Source: Halarcobacter anaerophilus (lineage in GTDB: Bacteria > Campylobacterota > Campylobacteria > Campylobacterales > Arcobacteraceae). Taken from it: a stretch of 64,000 nt of DNA. The stretch lies in NCBI RefSeq assembly GCF_006459125.1, contig NZ_CP041070.1:806001-870000 (forward strand), written 5' to 3'. Shown piece by piece: positions 36,428 to 47,038 of this stretch. Numbering within the stretch: position 1 is the stretch's first letter; each line of letters begins with the position of its first letter. The notes under the pieces were generated by a model that was given only the letters and a program-made list of their open reading frames with translations, was not told where the DNA came from and did no database searches. Position numbers and translations under genes: made by a program.

Positions 36428-36450
36428 TAAATTAAACAAAAATTCTAAAG

Positions 36451-36468
36451 GAGATAACAAATTATCTC
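36451..36468 (-). terminator. Hairpin after sufB inside the suf operon
   Basis: GAGATAA and TTATCTC form a 7-bp stem just after the sufB stop codon. On the minus strand it is followed by CTTTAG and later TTTTTG. This could cause partial termination or RNA processing inside the operon. Confidence 0.45.
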
Positions 36469-36469
36469 T

Positions 36470-37906
36470 TTATCCGACACTTCCCTCAAGTGAAATATTA
36501 AGCAACTCTTTTGCTTCTGCCGCAAATTCCATCGGAAGTTCTTTTAGCACCTCTTTACAAAAACCGTTTACTATCATTGCAATTGCATCCTCTTCTGAGA
36601 TCCCTCTTTGATTTAAATAAAATAGTTGTTCATCGGAAATCTTTGAAGTTGTTGCTTCATGCTCTATTTGTGCCGAGCTGTTTTTTATTTCATGATAAGG
36701 GAAAGTGTGGGCTTTACATCTGTTTCCTATTAAAAGGGAATCACACTCTGAAACATTTCTTGCATTTTTCGCTTTTTTACCTACTCTTACCAAACCTCTG
36801 TAGGCATTTACCCCTTTCATAGCAGAAATACCTTTTGAGATAATAGTCGATTTTGTATTCTCTCCTAGATGTATCATTTTTGTTCCCGTATCTGCTTGTT
36901 GGGCATGACTTGAAATAGCAACAGAATAAAACTCTCCAACAGAGTTTTTACCTTTTAAAATACATGATGGATATTTCCAAGTAATTGAAGAACCCGTTTC
37001 AACTTGTGTCCAAGAGATTTTTGAATTATCTCCTTTGCATATTCCTCTTTTCGTTACGAAATTTAGGATTCCGCCTTTTCCATCTTCATCTCCTGGATAC
37101 CAGTTTTGAATAGTAGAGTATTTAATTTGTGAATTCTCTAATGCAATTAACTCAACAACTGCCGCATGAAGTTGTCTTTCATCTCTGCTTGGTGCAGAAC
37201 AACCTTCATTATACGAAACATAACTATTATCATCGCAGATAATAAGTGTTCTTTCAAATTGACCCGTATTTAAGGCATTTATTCTAAAATATGTTGAAAG
37301 TTCCATCGGACATCTTGTATTAGGCGGAATATAAACAAAACTTCCGTCCGTAAAAACAGCTGCATTTAAAGCTGCAAAATAGTTATCGGCAGGTCCTACT
37401 ACAGAAGCTAAATATTTTTTTAAAAGTTCAGGATGTTTGTGTGCAGCTTCTGATATGGAACAAAAAATTATTCCTAATTTTTCAAGCTCTTCTTGAAAAG
37501 TAGTTTTAACGGAAACCGAATCAAAAACAGCATCAACGGCAACTCCTGCCAAAACTTTTTGCTCTTCAAGCGGAATTCCTAATTTTTCATAGGTTTTTAA
37601 TATCTCAGGATCAACTTCATCCAAAGAATCAACACCTTTTTTAGGAGCAGAAAAATATGAAATATCTTGATAATCTATTTTAGGATATTTTAAATTTGCC
37701 CATGTAGGTTCTTCCATTTTCAGCCATCTTCTATAAGCTTTAAGTCTAAATTCCAAAAGCCATTGGGGTTCATCTTTCTTTTTTGATATTGCTTTTATAA
37801 CATCTTCATTTAACCCCTTTGGAAAAGTATCACTCTCTACAAGAGTTTCAAATCCAAGCTTGTAATCTCTACTTAAAATCTCTTTTATCTGTTTGTTATC
37901 ACTCAT
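36470..37906 (-). CDS. sufB: Fe-S scaffold protein SufB
   Basis: This 478-residue protein is the main scaffold of the SUF system. It carries [12 protein letters not shown] and the C-terminal region [21 protein letters not shown], which hold conserved cluster-site residues. I place the start at 37906, the ATG of MSDNKQIKE, because TCAAAGGGGT lies seven bases upstream. A longer frame to 37969 adds 21 residues with no ribosome site. It is the first gene of sufB-C-D-S-E-sufT-like. A perfect inverted repeat lies just ahead of it. Confidence 0.95.
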   Translation of the reverse strand: MSDNKQIKEILSRDYKLGFETLVESDTFPKGLNEDVIKAISKKKDEPQWLLEFRLKAYRRWLKMEEPTWANLKYPKIDYQDISYFSAPKKGVDSLDEVDPEILKTYEKLGIPLEEQKVLAGVAVDAVFDSVSVKTTFQEELEKLGIIFCSISEAAHKHPELLKKYLASVVGPADNYFAALNAAVFTDGSFVYIPPNTRCPMELSTYFRINALNTGQFERTLIICDDNSYVSYNEGCSAPSRDERQLHAAVVELIALENSQIKYSTIQNWYPGDEDGKGGILNFVTKRGICKGDNSKISWTQVETGSSITWKYPSCILKGKNSVGEFYSVAISSHAQQADTGTKMIHLGENTKSTIISKGISAMKGVNAYRGLVRVGKKAKNARNVSECDSLLIGNRCKAHTFPYHEIKNSSAQIEHEATTSKISDEQLFYLNQRGISEEDAIAMIVNGFCKEVLKELPMEFAAEAKELLNISLEGSVG

Positions 37907-37923
37907 AATAACCCCTTTGAAAT

Positions 37924-37950
37924 AAAATAGGAGTATTTTAGTCCTATTTT
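37924..37950. promoter_or_regulatory. Candidate operator of the suf operon
   Basis: AAAATAGGA and TCCTATTTT form a 9-bp perfect inverted repeat with a 9-base spacer, 18-44 bases before the sufB start. The TCCTATTTT half also occurs in the nifS promoter at 39768-39776. Confidence 0.55.
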
Positions 37951-38040
37951 TATAAACGAAATATATCACTTGTTCATTAATAAATTATTTACCGATTTTA
38001 CTAATGAAGAAGTTTAAATTTTATTTAAAATTCTATTACT

Positions 38041-38838
38041 CTATTTCTTTATATTCGCTTCTAGTTTTTTTGTATAATATGAGATAGGGTAAGTTAAAAG
38101 TAAATACCCAAGTGCAAGAGGAATATAACTTTCCAAAGTAGAGTAGGTATAAGCATTTACCTCTTGGGCATTCATTGTAAATTCACTAATTGAAATTATT
38201 GAAAGAAGTGAAGAATCTTTTATAATACTTGCAAACTGTCCTGTTAATGCAGGTAACATTCTTCTAAAAGCTTGAGGAAAAATTACGTATCTATACATTT
38301 GATAATTTGTCATTCCAAGACTTAAAGCTGTTTCATATTGTTCAAGATCAACCGATTCTACAGCTCCTCTAATAATTTCACAAACATAAGCTCCCGAAAA
38401 CAAAGCTAAAATAAAAACTCCTACAACATATCTATTGTCAAGTCCCAAATTATTTGCAAAAACATAAAAGAAAATCAAAATTTGAACTAGAAGTGGGGTT
38501 CCTCTTATTATTTCTATATAAAACCTTGCAATAAACCTAAGAATTAAAAGTTTTGAGTTTTGGGCATAAGCAAAAAACAGACCTATTATAAAACTTAGAA
38601 TAAGGGCGAAAAATGAGACAATAATAGTCATTAAAAAACCGTCAATGAACTTTTGTCTGTATTCGTAAACACTTTGCCAGTTAAAAGTGTACGAGATATT
38701 TTTAAACATCAAATAAAAAGTTGTGATAACCAGTAAAATAAGTAAAGTAGAATTAAAAATATAGACAAACCTGTTTAGAGGTTTGTCTTTTTTTAAACCT
38801 TTTTCTTGAATAAATAGATCTTTAAATTTAATAATCAA
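38041..38838 (-). CDS. Polar amino-acid ABC transporter permease
   Basis: This 265-residue membrane protein is a HisM/GlnP-type permease. It has five or more helices and the cytoplasmic EAA loop region ESVDLEQYETALSLGMTNYQ, where the ATPase would bind. It follows the binding-protein gene by three bases. No ATP-binding subunit gene is beside it, so a partner must be encoded elsewhere. The substrate may be cystine or another amino acid. Confidence 0.9.
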   Translation of the reverse strand: MIIKFKDLFIQEKGLKKDKPLNRFVYIFNSTLLILLVITTFYLMFKNISYTFNWQSVYEYRQKFIDGFLMTIIVSFFALILSFIIGLFFAYAQNSKLLILRFIARFYIEIIRGTPLLVQILIFFYVFANNLGLDNRYVVGVFILALFSGAYVCEIIRGAVESVDLEQYETALSLGMTNYQMYRYVIFPQAFRRMLPALTGQFASIIKDSSLLSIISISEFTMNAQEVNAYTYSTLESYIPLALGYLLLTYPISYYTKKLEANIKK

Positions 38839-38841
38839 ATC

Positions 38842-39660
38842 CTAAAAGAAAAAAGGAATTCCAAGCTCATCAAAGGTTTTTTTTGCATCTGTAAGATATT
38901 TTTTTGCAAAACCGTCAAATGTTCCGTCTTCTTTAGCTTTTTTTATAAATTCATCAACTTTTTGTTTTAAAGGGTCATTTTGTCTTAAAGCAACTCCCCA
39001 ATATTCAAAATCTTTTTGAAAAGGTTTAAGAAGCGCGATTGTCGTATCTTTGTTTTTTGCATAATTTTTATAAATGGTAAGTTGGTCATATAAAAATCCG
39101 TCAGCTTTTCCTTGAACTACCTCTAAAACACAAGCAGCTTCTTTATCAAAAACTAAAATTTCGGCATTTGGAAGATTGTCTTTTGCATATATATGTCCTG
39201 TTGAACCTTTTTTTACGGCTACTTTTTTACCCTCTACATTCAAATCTTCAATAGAACTTACTTGCGAATTTTTATTTGTTAAAATTGCAAGAGAAGTTTG
39301 AGCATAAGGGATTGAAAAATCTATTGATTTTTTTCTTTCATCGGTGATAGTCATAGAAGAGATAATTAAATCGATTTTTCCTGTTTTAAGAGAAGGAATC
39401 AATCCGTCCCAGGCAATATTCTCTATAACAACATCTTTTCCTAGATATTTCCCTAAAGCTTTTGCAAAATCTACCGAAACTCCTGAAGGTGTTCCATCTT
39501 TTTCACTCATTTCAAAAGGGGGATAAGCTAATTCCATTCCCACTTTTAAAACCTCTTTTTTAGGTTCAACTTTTGTTTTTTCTTCCTTCTTCTCTCCTGA
39601 ACATCCCATTAAAATAAGAGAGAATAGCAAGGTAAAAACCAATAAAAATAATTTTTTCAT
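38842..39660 (-). CDS. Polar amino-acid ABC transporter binding lipoprotein
   Basis: This 272-residue protein has a lipoprotein signal (lipobox LMGC, Cys20) and a family 3 solute-binding fold: VGMELAYPPFEMSEKDGTPSGVSVDFAKA and ISSMTITDERKKSIDFS are typical. It captures a polar amino acid in the periplasm. The gene is divergent from nifS and lies beside the suf operon, so cysteine or cystine is an attractive substrate, but this is inference. Confidence 0.9.
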   Translation of the reverse strand: MKKLFLLVFTLLFSLILMGCSGEKKEEKTKVEPKKEVLKVGMELAYPPFEMSEKDGTPSGVSVDFAKALGKYLGKDVVIENIAWDGLIPSLKTGKIDLIISSMTITDERKKSIDFSIPYAQTSLAILTNKNSQVSSIEDLNVEGKKVAVKKGSTGHIYAKDNLPNAEILVFDKEAACVLEVVQGKADGFLYDQLTIYKNYAKNKDTTIALLKPFQKDFEYWGVALRQNDPLKQKVDEFIKKAKEDGTFDGFAKKYLTDAKKTFDELGIPFFF

Positions 39661-39732
39661 ATATACAACCTTTTTTATATTTGATGTATTATCTCAGAAG
39701 TTAACTTATGTTAAAATTAGTAAATTGGATGG

Positions 39733-39749
39733 AATAATTTTAAATTATT
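39733..39749. promoter_or_regulatory. AT-rich 17-base palindrome in the nifS / ABC intergenic region
   Basis: AATAATTTTAAATTATT is a perfect inverted repeat centred on one base. It is loosely like the TAATAAT-type Fur boxes of Campylobacterota. In DNA this AT-rich, chance palindromes are common. Confidence 0.3.
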
Positions 39750-39758
39750 TAATTAAGA

Positions 39759-39785
39759 CTATTTTTATCCTATTTTAAATATAAT
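39759..39785 (+). promoter_or_regulatory. nifS promoter region with CTATTTT repeats and -10 box
   Basis: CTATTTT occurs at 39759-39765 and 39770-39776, 11 bases apart. The second copy is part of TCCTATTTT, as found upstream of sufB. TATAAT follows at 39780-39785. Confidence 0.45.
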
Positions 39786-39802
39786 TTTGAAATTTTAATT
39801 AA

Positions 39803-41062
<1,260 letters not shown>

Positions 41063-41083
41063 AAATAAAAGAAGGGAATTGAT

Positions 41084-42064
41084 ATGGCAAAAAATGATTT
41101 AATCACTGGTTCAATTTGGGATGAATATTCAAATCAAGTAATCAGAAGAATGGATAATCCTACCTATCAAGGGGAGATTACGGAAGAAAAAGCAAAAGAG
41201 TTAGGCGGAAAACTGATTGTTGCCGATTTTGGAGCAGAATCATGTGGTGATGCTGTAAGACTTTATTGGTGTGTTGATGAAAATACCGATAAAATTTTAG
41301 ATTCAAGATTTAAATCTTTCGGATGCGGTACTGCTATTGCTTCGTCAGATGCAATGGCTGAACTTTGTATAGGAAAAACTGTTGATGAAGCGGTAAGAAT
41401 TACAAATATCGATGTTGAAAAAGCTTTAAGAGACACTCCTGATGTTCCGGCTGTTCCTCCTCAAAAAATGCACTGTTCGGTAATGGCTTATGATGTTATT
41501 AAAAAAGCTGCAAGTACTTACAAAGGTGTAGATATGGAGTCTTTTGAAGAAGAGTTCATTGTTTGTGAGTGTGCAAGGGTATCATTGGCTACGCTTCAAG
41601 AAGTTATAAAAATAAATGATCTTAAAACTGTAGAAGAAGTAACAGATTATACAAAAGCAGGGGCTTTTTGTAAATCATGTATTAAACCAGGCGGTCATGA
41701 AGAAAAAGAGATGTATCTTGTAGATATTTTAGAAAATACAAGAAAAGAGATGGATCACGATAAAATGAAAGTAGCGGCAGATGCAAGTGCTGCAGGTGAA
41801 TCTTCATTTGATAAAATGACAATTGTTCAAAGAATTAAACTAATTGATGAAATCTTAGATACTGATATTAGACCGATGTTAATGATGGACGGCGGTAATA
41901 TGGAAATTATAGATATTAAAGAGAATATGCCCCATTATGATATTTATATCAGATACTTAGGAGCTTGCTCAGGATGTGCTTCAGGTGATACTGGAACTCT
42001 TTATGCTATAGAGTCTGTTCTTAAACAAAAACTTGATGAAAATATCAGAGTATTGCCAATTTAA
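41084..42064 (+). CDS. nifU: Fe-S scaffold protein NifU
   Basis: This 326-residue protein has three domains. An IscU-like N-terminus has cluster Cys in AESCGDAVRLYWC, FGCGTA and MHCSVM. A central [2Fe-2S] domain shows CECARVS and CKSCIKP. A C-terminal NifU domain carries the CxxC site in ACSGCASGD. It builds clusters with sulfur from NifS. The three-domain type is the one used as the general scaffold in Helicobacter, Campylobacter and Arcobacter. A terminator follows. Confidence 0.96.
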   Translation: MAKNDLITGSIWDEYSNQVIRRMDNPTYQGEITEEKAKELGGKLIVADFGAESCGDAVRLYWCVDENTDKILDSRFKSFGCGTAIASSDAMAELCIGKTVDEAVRITNIDVEKALRDTPDVPAVPPQKMHCSVMAYDVIKKAASTYKGVDMESFEEEFIVCECARVSLATLQEVIKINDLKTVEEVTDYTKAGAFCKSCIKPGGHEEKEMYLVDILENTRKEMDHDKMKVAADASAAGESSFDKMTIVQRIKLIDEILDTDIRPMLMMDGGNMEIIDIKENMPHYDIYIRYLGACSGCASGDTGTLYAIESVLKQKLDENIRVLPI

Positions 42065-42086
42065 TATTATTAAACAGTTTGGTTTT

Positions 42087-42120
42087 AAAAGGTCAGAGCT
42101 TTTAGCTTTGGCCTTTTTTT
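42087..42120 (+). terminator. Terminator of nifSU
   Basis: AAAAGGTCAGAGC and GCTTTGGCCTTTT form a 13-bp stem with two G-U pairs and a 5-base loop, then T7. Confidence 0.85.
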
Positions 42121-42162
42121 ATTTATGATATAATAATATTATACTTTACAAAAGGATAGATA

Positions 42163-42345
42163 ATGAATGCACAAGATAAAGAGTTGGCTCAGTTACATGA
42201 TACTATTGTTGATGATGTAAAAGATTTAGTTGATAAATATATGTCAATAGTAGGTTGGGATGTTCCTGAAAATAATGAAGATGAAGCAAGAAAAAAGATT
42301 TTAAAAATTATTAAAGAAACTATTATTAAACTTGAAAAAAAGTAG
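42163..42345 (+). CDS. Small hypothetical protein, 60 residues
   Basis: This is a short, strongly charged protein with no membrane segment and many Asp, Glu and Lys. AAAGGA precedes the ATG at a good distance. The product is probably helical. There is no recognisable family. Confidence 0.5.
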   Translation: MNAQDKELAQLHDTIVDDVKDLVDKYMSIVGWDVPENNEDEARKKILKIIKETIIKLEKK

Positions 42346-42392
42346 TACCTAAAAGGTGCTGCTTGCCTACTTTAAACTAAATACACTTATGT

Positions 42393-42398
42393 TATAAT
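42393..42398 (+). promoter_or_regulatory. -10 element of argH
   Basis: TATAAT lies 30 bases before the argH ATG, and TTAGGA provides the ribosome site. Confidence 0.5.
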
Positions 42399-42427
42399 TT
42401 CGAAACTATCAAAATTAGGAATAATTT

Positions 42428-43822
42428 ATGTCAAATAAAAGTAATCAAATACTTAAAAATACAAATGCGCAGATTTTAGATGAATTTAATGCTTCAATTA
42501 TGTTTGATAAAGAACTTTATGCGCAAGATATTAAAGGTTCAATTGCACATTCACAAATGCTTTGTGAGCAGGGAATCCTTACAAAAGAGGAGCAAGAAGC
42601 GATTGAAAAAGGTCTTTTACAAGTAAAAGATGAAATAGAAAGCGGAGAATTTAAATTCTCGTTGGCTTTTGAAGATATTCATATGGCAGTTGAAAGCAGA
42701 TTAACCGAAATTGTCGGAGAACCTGGGAAAAAACTCCATACTGCAAGAAGCAGAAATGATCAGGTTGCCACTGATTTTAGACTCTATGTTCAAGAAAAAA
42801 CTTTAAGTATAAAAAAGCAGTTAAAAGAGTTGATTTCTACTTTTATTACCGTAGCAAATAAACATACTACGACTTTAATTCCCGGAATGACTCACTTGCA
42901 ACATGCACAACCTCTTAATTTCGGTTTTCATATGTTGGCATATGCAAATATGTTTAAAAGAGATTTTGAAAGATTTGAAAGTTCATATAAAAGAAACAAT
43001 TTTTCTCCCCTAGGAAGTGCCGCACTTGCAGGAACTCCACATAATATCAACAGATTCTCAAGCAGTGAGAAATTGGGTTTTGAAGCTCCTAGTTCTAATA
43101 CTATGGATAGTGTCAGCGATAGAGACTTTGCTTTAGAGATTTTATTTAATATTTCAACTTGTATGATGCATGTAAGTAGAATTTCAGAAGAGTTGGTAAC
43201 TTGGTCATCTTATGAATTTCAATTTGTAAAAATGAGTGATGAATATGCAACAACTTCTTCAATAATGCCTCAAAAGAAAAATCCGGACGTACCTGAGCTT
43301 TTAAGAGGTAAAACAGGAAGAGTTTACGGAAATTTAATTTCACTTTTAACTGTTATGAAAGGTCTGCCTTTAGCATATAATAAAGATACTCAAGAGGATA
43401 AAGAGGGAGTTTTTGATTCAGTTAAAACAGTTGAAATTTCACTTAAAATTTTAAATGAAGTTATTAAAACAATGATTGTAAATGTTGATAAAATGGAATC
43501 AGCTTGCAAAATAGGGCATTTAACGGCAACAGATTTAGCAGATTTCTTAGTTCAAAAACAGAATATGCCTTTTAGAACGGCTTATTATATTACAAAAGAT
43601 GTTGTAGCTTGTGCAAACTCTTTAAATAAAGATATCAGTGAATTGACTCTTGATGAAATAAGAGGTGCAAACAGTGAATTAAAAGATATTAGTGAAGAGA
43701 TTACGATGTATTTGGATTTAAGAAACTCTATGAATTCAAGAAATTCATTCGGAGGAACTTCTACAATTCAAACAGTTGAACAGATAAAAGCTTTTGAAAA
43801 TTGGTTAGAGAAGATAAATTAG
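42428..43822 (+). CDS. argH: Argininosuccinate lyase
   Basis: This 464-residue enzyme splits argininosuccinate into arginine and fumarate in the last step of arginine synthesis. The signature [11 protein letters not shown] near residue 278, the active-site loop [15 protein letters not shown] and THLQHAQP are all present. Length fits the family. It is monocistronic. Confidence 0.98.
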   Translation: MSNKSNQILKNTNAQILDEFNASIMFDKELYAQDIKGSIAHSQMLCEQGILTKEEQEAIEKGLLQVKDEIESGEFKFSLAFEDIHMAVESRLTEIVGEPGKKLHTARSRNDQVATDFRLYVQEKTLSIKKQLKELISTFITVANKHTTTLIPGMTHLQHAQPLNFGFHMLAYANMFKRDFERFESSYKRNNFSPLGSAALAGTPHNINRFSSSEKLGFEAPSSNTMDSVSDRDFALEILFNISTCMMHVSRISEELVTWSSYEFQFVKMSDEYATTSSIMPQKKNPDVPELLRGKTGRVYGNLISLLTVMKGLPLAYNKDTQEDKEGVFDSVKTVEISLKILNEVIKTMIVNVDKMESACKIGHLTATDLADFLVQKQNMPFRTAYYITKDVVACANSLNKDISELTLDEIRGANSELKDISEEITMYLDLRNSMNSRNSFGGTSTIQTVEQIKAFENWLEKIN

Positions 43823-43848
43823 AGGAGCAAAAGCTCATCTAATTTTTT
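43816..43848. terminator. Bidirectional terminator between argH and cheV
   Basis: AAATTAGA and TCTAATTT form the outer stem and GAGC/GCTC the inner stem around an AAAA loop, followed by a T-run. It closes argH and the converging cheV gene. Confidence 0.8.
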
Positions 43849-44752
43849 AGTGTAGAAGATGTTGGTTAACTGCTTGATAAAGTGCTTGAATATCAGTTTT
43901 CCCTATAAACTCTTCAACACCTATTTGAATCATTTTATTTTTAACGGCATCAGTTGTCATAGATGAGTTTACTACAATCGGAATATGACTGTATTCATCA
44001 TGACCTTTTATAAATGATGCAACCTGGAATCCGTCAGCTTCAGGCATCTCAATATCAGTAACAACTAATCCTATATCTTGAGGATCCAATTCTTCAAGTC
44101 TATTTAAAAGTTGAGCCCCGTTTGTATATACTTCATAATGAGCTTTTGCTTTTTTAAAGAATTTAGTTAAAACTTCTCTTGCAACTCCTGAATCTTCTGC
44201 CGCTAAGATTACTTTTGAGCTGTTAAATGTAGATTCGACATATTTATTTAATACATCGTCTCCGTCTTCAACCCAACCTAAATCTTTTAAGAGTTGTTCT
44301 GCATTGAAAACAGTACAAAGTTCATCTTTTTTGTGTACTTTTACATAAGTTGTATAAGTAATTTTTGAGTTTGTTTCCTCAGAATGTCTTAACTCATCTG
44401 TAGTTTTTTCTACAATGTCAAGCATATCTTTAATTAGAAAACCAACTTTTTTATGATTAAACTCACAATAGATTATTAGTTTATAATCTTTGATGTCGAG
44501 TTTTTTATGCCCCAGCCAGGCATCTAAATTTACAAGTGTAACAGGTTCACCTCTGATTGTTGCAATTCCGGCAATCACATCAGTATCTGTAGGCGTATCA
44601 TTAATTGTTACTTCTTCGGTAATAATAAATGCTTTAACTTTTGCAATGTTAATTGCATAAATATTATTGTGACCAGTGTAAAACACAGCTAATTGCTGAA
44701 CGTTTCTTAAATGACCTTGCGTCATTTGTTCAACACTATTAATACCACTCAT
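43847..44752 (-). CDS. cheV: Chemotaxis coupling protein CheV
   Basis: This 301-residue protein has an N-terminal CheW-like domain (about 20-165) that links receptors to CheA, and a C-terminal receiver domain whose phosphoacceptor Asp233 is in VVTDIEMPEADG. Phosphorylation of CheV is thought to adjust kinase coupling and adaptation. It fits with the three MCP genes in the window. It is monocistronic. Confidence 0.95.
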   Translation of the reverse strand: MSGINSVEQMTQGHLRNVQQLAVFYTGHNNIYAINIAKVKAFIITEEVTINDTPTDTDVIAGIATIRGEPVTLVNLDAWLGHKKLDIKDYKLIIYCEFNHKKVGFLIKDMLDIVEKTTDELRHSEETNSKITYTTYVKVHKKDELCTVFNAEQLLKDLGWVEDGDDVLNKYVESTFNSSKVILAAEDSGVAREVLTKFFKKAKAHYEVYTNGAQLLNRLEELDPQDIGLVVTDIEMPEADGFQVASFIKGHDEYSHIPIVVNSSMTTDAVKNKMIQIGVEEFIGKTDIQALYQAVNQHLLH

Positions 44753-44823
44753 GAAGACCCTTTATATGCTTTATTGCTAAATTATATTGCTTTTTTTCTT
44801 ATACTTAACTTTAAAAAATTATT

Positions 44824-45474
44824 TTATTTTTTTCTCTTAATAATTTTATTAATCGTAACAGATGCCATCATAAAACCAAAAGAACCCGTAACTGCTTCAA
44901 AACTTCCTTTTTCCAAGCATTTTGGCTCTTCACTTGAAAAAATGACTTTAAATTTCTTTTTAAATCCGATTTTTTTCAGTTCATATCTTATTTTTCTAAT
45001 AAATGGATCATTATAAGTATCCCAAATAGATTTGTACTCAATTTTACTTGGATCGACTCTTTTTGCACTTCCGCTTGTTGTTATAACTTTTGTATAGTAT
45101 CTGTTTATTAGATGAACTTTCGGTTTGATATCATCAATCGCATCTAAAATATAATCATATGAGGAAAAATCAAAATCATCAATCCATTGGTTTGTTATTT
45201 TCTCATGAAGAGGAGTTATTTTGGGATACTTTTTTTTCAAAGTTTCAACTTTTGACTCTCCTATATTGCCGTGGCTTCCTAATTGTCTGTTCATATTTGA
45301 CTCTTCATAGGTATCAAAATCAACAATTGTAATATCGGTAATTCCTGTATTATATAAAGCGTCCAAAGCAAAACTTCCGACTCCTCCAACACCTAATAAT
45401 ATAAGTTTTGTATTTTGAAATTTTTTGAAGTTCTCTTCACCAAATAGTTTTAAGGTTCTATCATATCTTTGCAT
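44824..45474 (-). CDS. tcdA: tRNA threonylcarbamoyladenosine dehydratase (TcdA-type)
   Basis: This 216-residue E1-like (ThiF family) enzyme has an ATP motif GVGGVGSFALDAL near residue 28 and the NRQLGSHGNIG segment typical of TcdA/CsdL. TcdA cyclises t6A in tRNA to ct6A using ATP. Length is slightly shorter than the E. coli protein. It is divergent from greA. Confidence 0.88.
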   Translation of the reverse strand: MQRYDRTLKLFGEENFKKFQNTKLILLGVGGVGSFALDALYNTGITDITIVDFDTYEESNMNRQLGSHGNIGESKVETLKKKYPKITPLHEKITNQWIDDFDFSSYDYILDAIDDIKPKVHLINRYYTKVITTSGSAKRVDPSKIEYKSIWDTYNDPFIRKIRYELKKIGFKKKFKVIFSSEEPKCLEKGSFEAVTGSFGFMMASVTINKIIKRKK

Positions 45475-45548
45475 ATCTACTCTTTTATAAAAATTTCGCT
45501 ATTATAGCAAACAAAATCAAAACAAAAATTAATAATAGGAGGCTTTAT

Positions 45549-46034
45549 ATGGATAAAGAGCCAATGACACGTGTAGGGTATGAAAAGATTACGGAAGAAT
45601 TGAATTTTCTGAAAAGTAAAGAGAGACCTGACACCGTAATTGCACTTGATGAAGCTAGACAGCTTGGAGATTTAAAAGAGAATGCAGAGTATCATGCGGC
45701 AAAAGATAAATTAGCACTAATTGATGCCCAAATTGCGGAACTAGGATCTATTATCTCTAAAGCTATCATCATCGATCCAGAAAGTTTGCCTCATGATAAA
45801 GTAAGCTTTGGTTCAACTGTTGAATTACTCGACGTTGATACGGAAGAGGAGTTTACTTATGCTATTGTAGGCGGTGTTGAATCAAATGCTGATAAAGGAT
45901 TAATCTCTTTTAATTCTCCTTTGGCTAAACAGCTTTTAGGAAAAGAAGAGGGTGATGAAGTTACGACAACACTTCCGGGCGGACAAAAAACCTTTGAGCT
46001 TTTAAGTGTTTCTTATAAGGAGCTTGAATTATAA
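45549..46034 (+). CDS. greA: Transcription elongation factor GreA
   Basis: This 161-residue protein rescues stalled RNA polymerase by stimulating RNA cleavage. The N-terminal coiled coil contains ARQLGDLKENAEYHAAK, with the acidic tip residues, and the C-terminal FKBP-like domain follows. Its stop codon overlaps the argC start as TAATG, a tight translational link. Confidence 0.96.
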   Translation: MDKEPMTRVGYEKITEELNFLKSKERPDTVIALDEARQLGDLKENAEYHAAKDKLALIDAQIAELGSIISKAIIIDPESLPHDKVSFGSTVELLDVDTEEEFTYAIVGGVESNADKGLISFNSPLAKQLLGKEEGDEVTTTLPGGQKTFELLSVSYKELEL

Positions 46035-47038
46035 TGAATGTTGCAATAATAGGCGCAAGCGGTTATACGGGCTTAGAATTAATAAAAATATTGATAAACC
46101 ACCCGAAATTTGATATAACATATATTGCCAATTCAACAGGGAATGAAAATGTCCAAGACTTACATCCTTGTTTGAAAAATGTTTTAAATGTAGATGTTCA
46201 AAAAGCTGATGCAAAAGAGGTTAGTAAAGTTGCAGATTTAGCTTTTTTGGCTTTGCCTCATAAAACTTCAATGTTTTTTGCAAAAGAGCTTTTGGATTTG
46301 AACGTAAAAGTAGTAGATTTAAGTGCAGATTATAGACTTGAACTTGAAGCTTATGAAAAACATTATTGCCCCCATGAAGATAAAGAACATATAAACGGTG
46401 CTGTTTACGGTTTGCCTGAATATTATAAAGAGAGTATAAAAAATACAAATCTTGTGGCAAATCCGGGATGTTATCCTACTGCTTCACTTTTGGCATTGTT
46501 ACCTTTTATTGATTATATTGAGAGTGGAAGCCAAATTTTTATAGATGCAAAATCGGGAGTTAGCGGAGCAGGTAAAAAACTTAGTGAAGCCTCACATTTT
46601 GCCAATCTAAATGAAAATATCCATGCTTACAACCCTTTTAAACACAGACATATGCCTGAAATTGAAGAGAAAGTAAAACTTTTAAAAGAAAAAGAGTTTC
46701 AAATCAATTTTGTACCTCATTTAATTCCCGTAACAAGAGGTATGTTAGTATCGGTGTTTGCTACGTTAAAAGAAGATATCGATGTTCAAAAAGTTTTGGA
46801 AGAGTCTTACAAGAACAGTAAGTTTATAAGAATCAGAGAAAATGTAGTTGATATAAAAAGTACGGCCGGAACAAACTTTTGTGATATTTTTGTTGCAAAA
46901 AACGGTAAAGCACTTTTTGTAAACTCATCGATTGATAATCTGTTAAGAGGTGCTTCTTCTCAAGCCGTCGTAAATGCAAATTTAATGTGCGGTTTTGAAG
47001 AAGATGAAGGGATTCCTAAAATTGCCTATGTACCTTAA
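46034..47038 (+). CDS. argC: N-acetyl-gamma-glutamyl-phosphate reductase
   Basis: This 334-residue enzyme makes N-acetylglutamate semialdehyde in arginine synthesis. Its Rossmann motif GASGYTGLELIKIL lies at the N-terminus, and the active-site Cys is in NPGCYPTASLLALLP near residue 145. It overlaps greA by one base and is followed by an overlapping phosphoesterase gene. Confidence 0.97.
   Translation: MNVAIIGASGYTGLELIKILINHPKFDITYIANSTGNENVQDLHPCLKNVLNVDVQKADAKEVSKVADLAFLALPHKTSMFFAKELLDLNVKVVDLSADYRLELEAYEKHYCPHEDKEHINGAVYGLPEYYKESIKNTNLVANPGCYPTASLLALLPFIDYIESGSQIFIDAKSGVSGAGKKLSEASHFANLNENIHAYNPFKHRHMPEIEEKVKLLKEKEFQINFVPHLIPVTRGMLVSVFATLKEDIDVQKVLEESYKNSKFIRIRENVVDIKSTAGTNFCDIFVAKNGKALFVNSSIDNLLRGASSQAVVNANLMCGFEEDEGIPKIAYVP

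Noticed and set aside
37907-37969. Longer N-terminus for SufB
   Set aside because: The 21 extra residues cover the inverted repeat region and lack a ribosome site. ATG 37906 has AAGGGG at a good distance.
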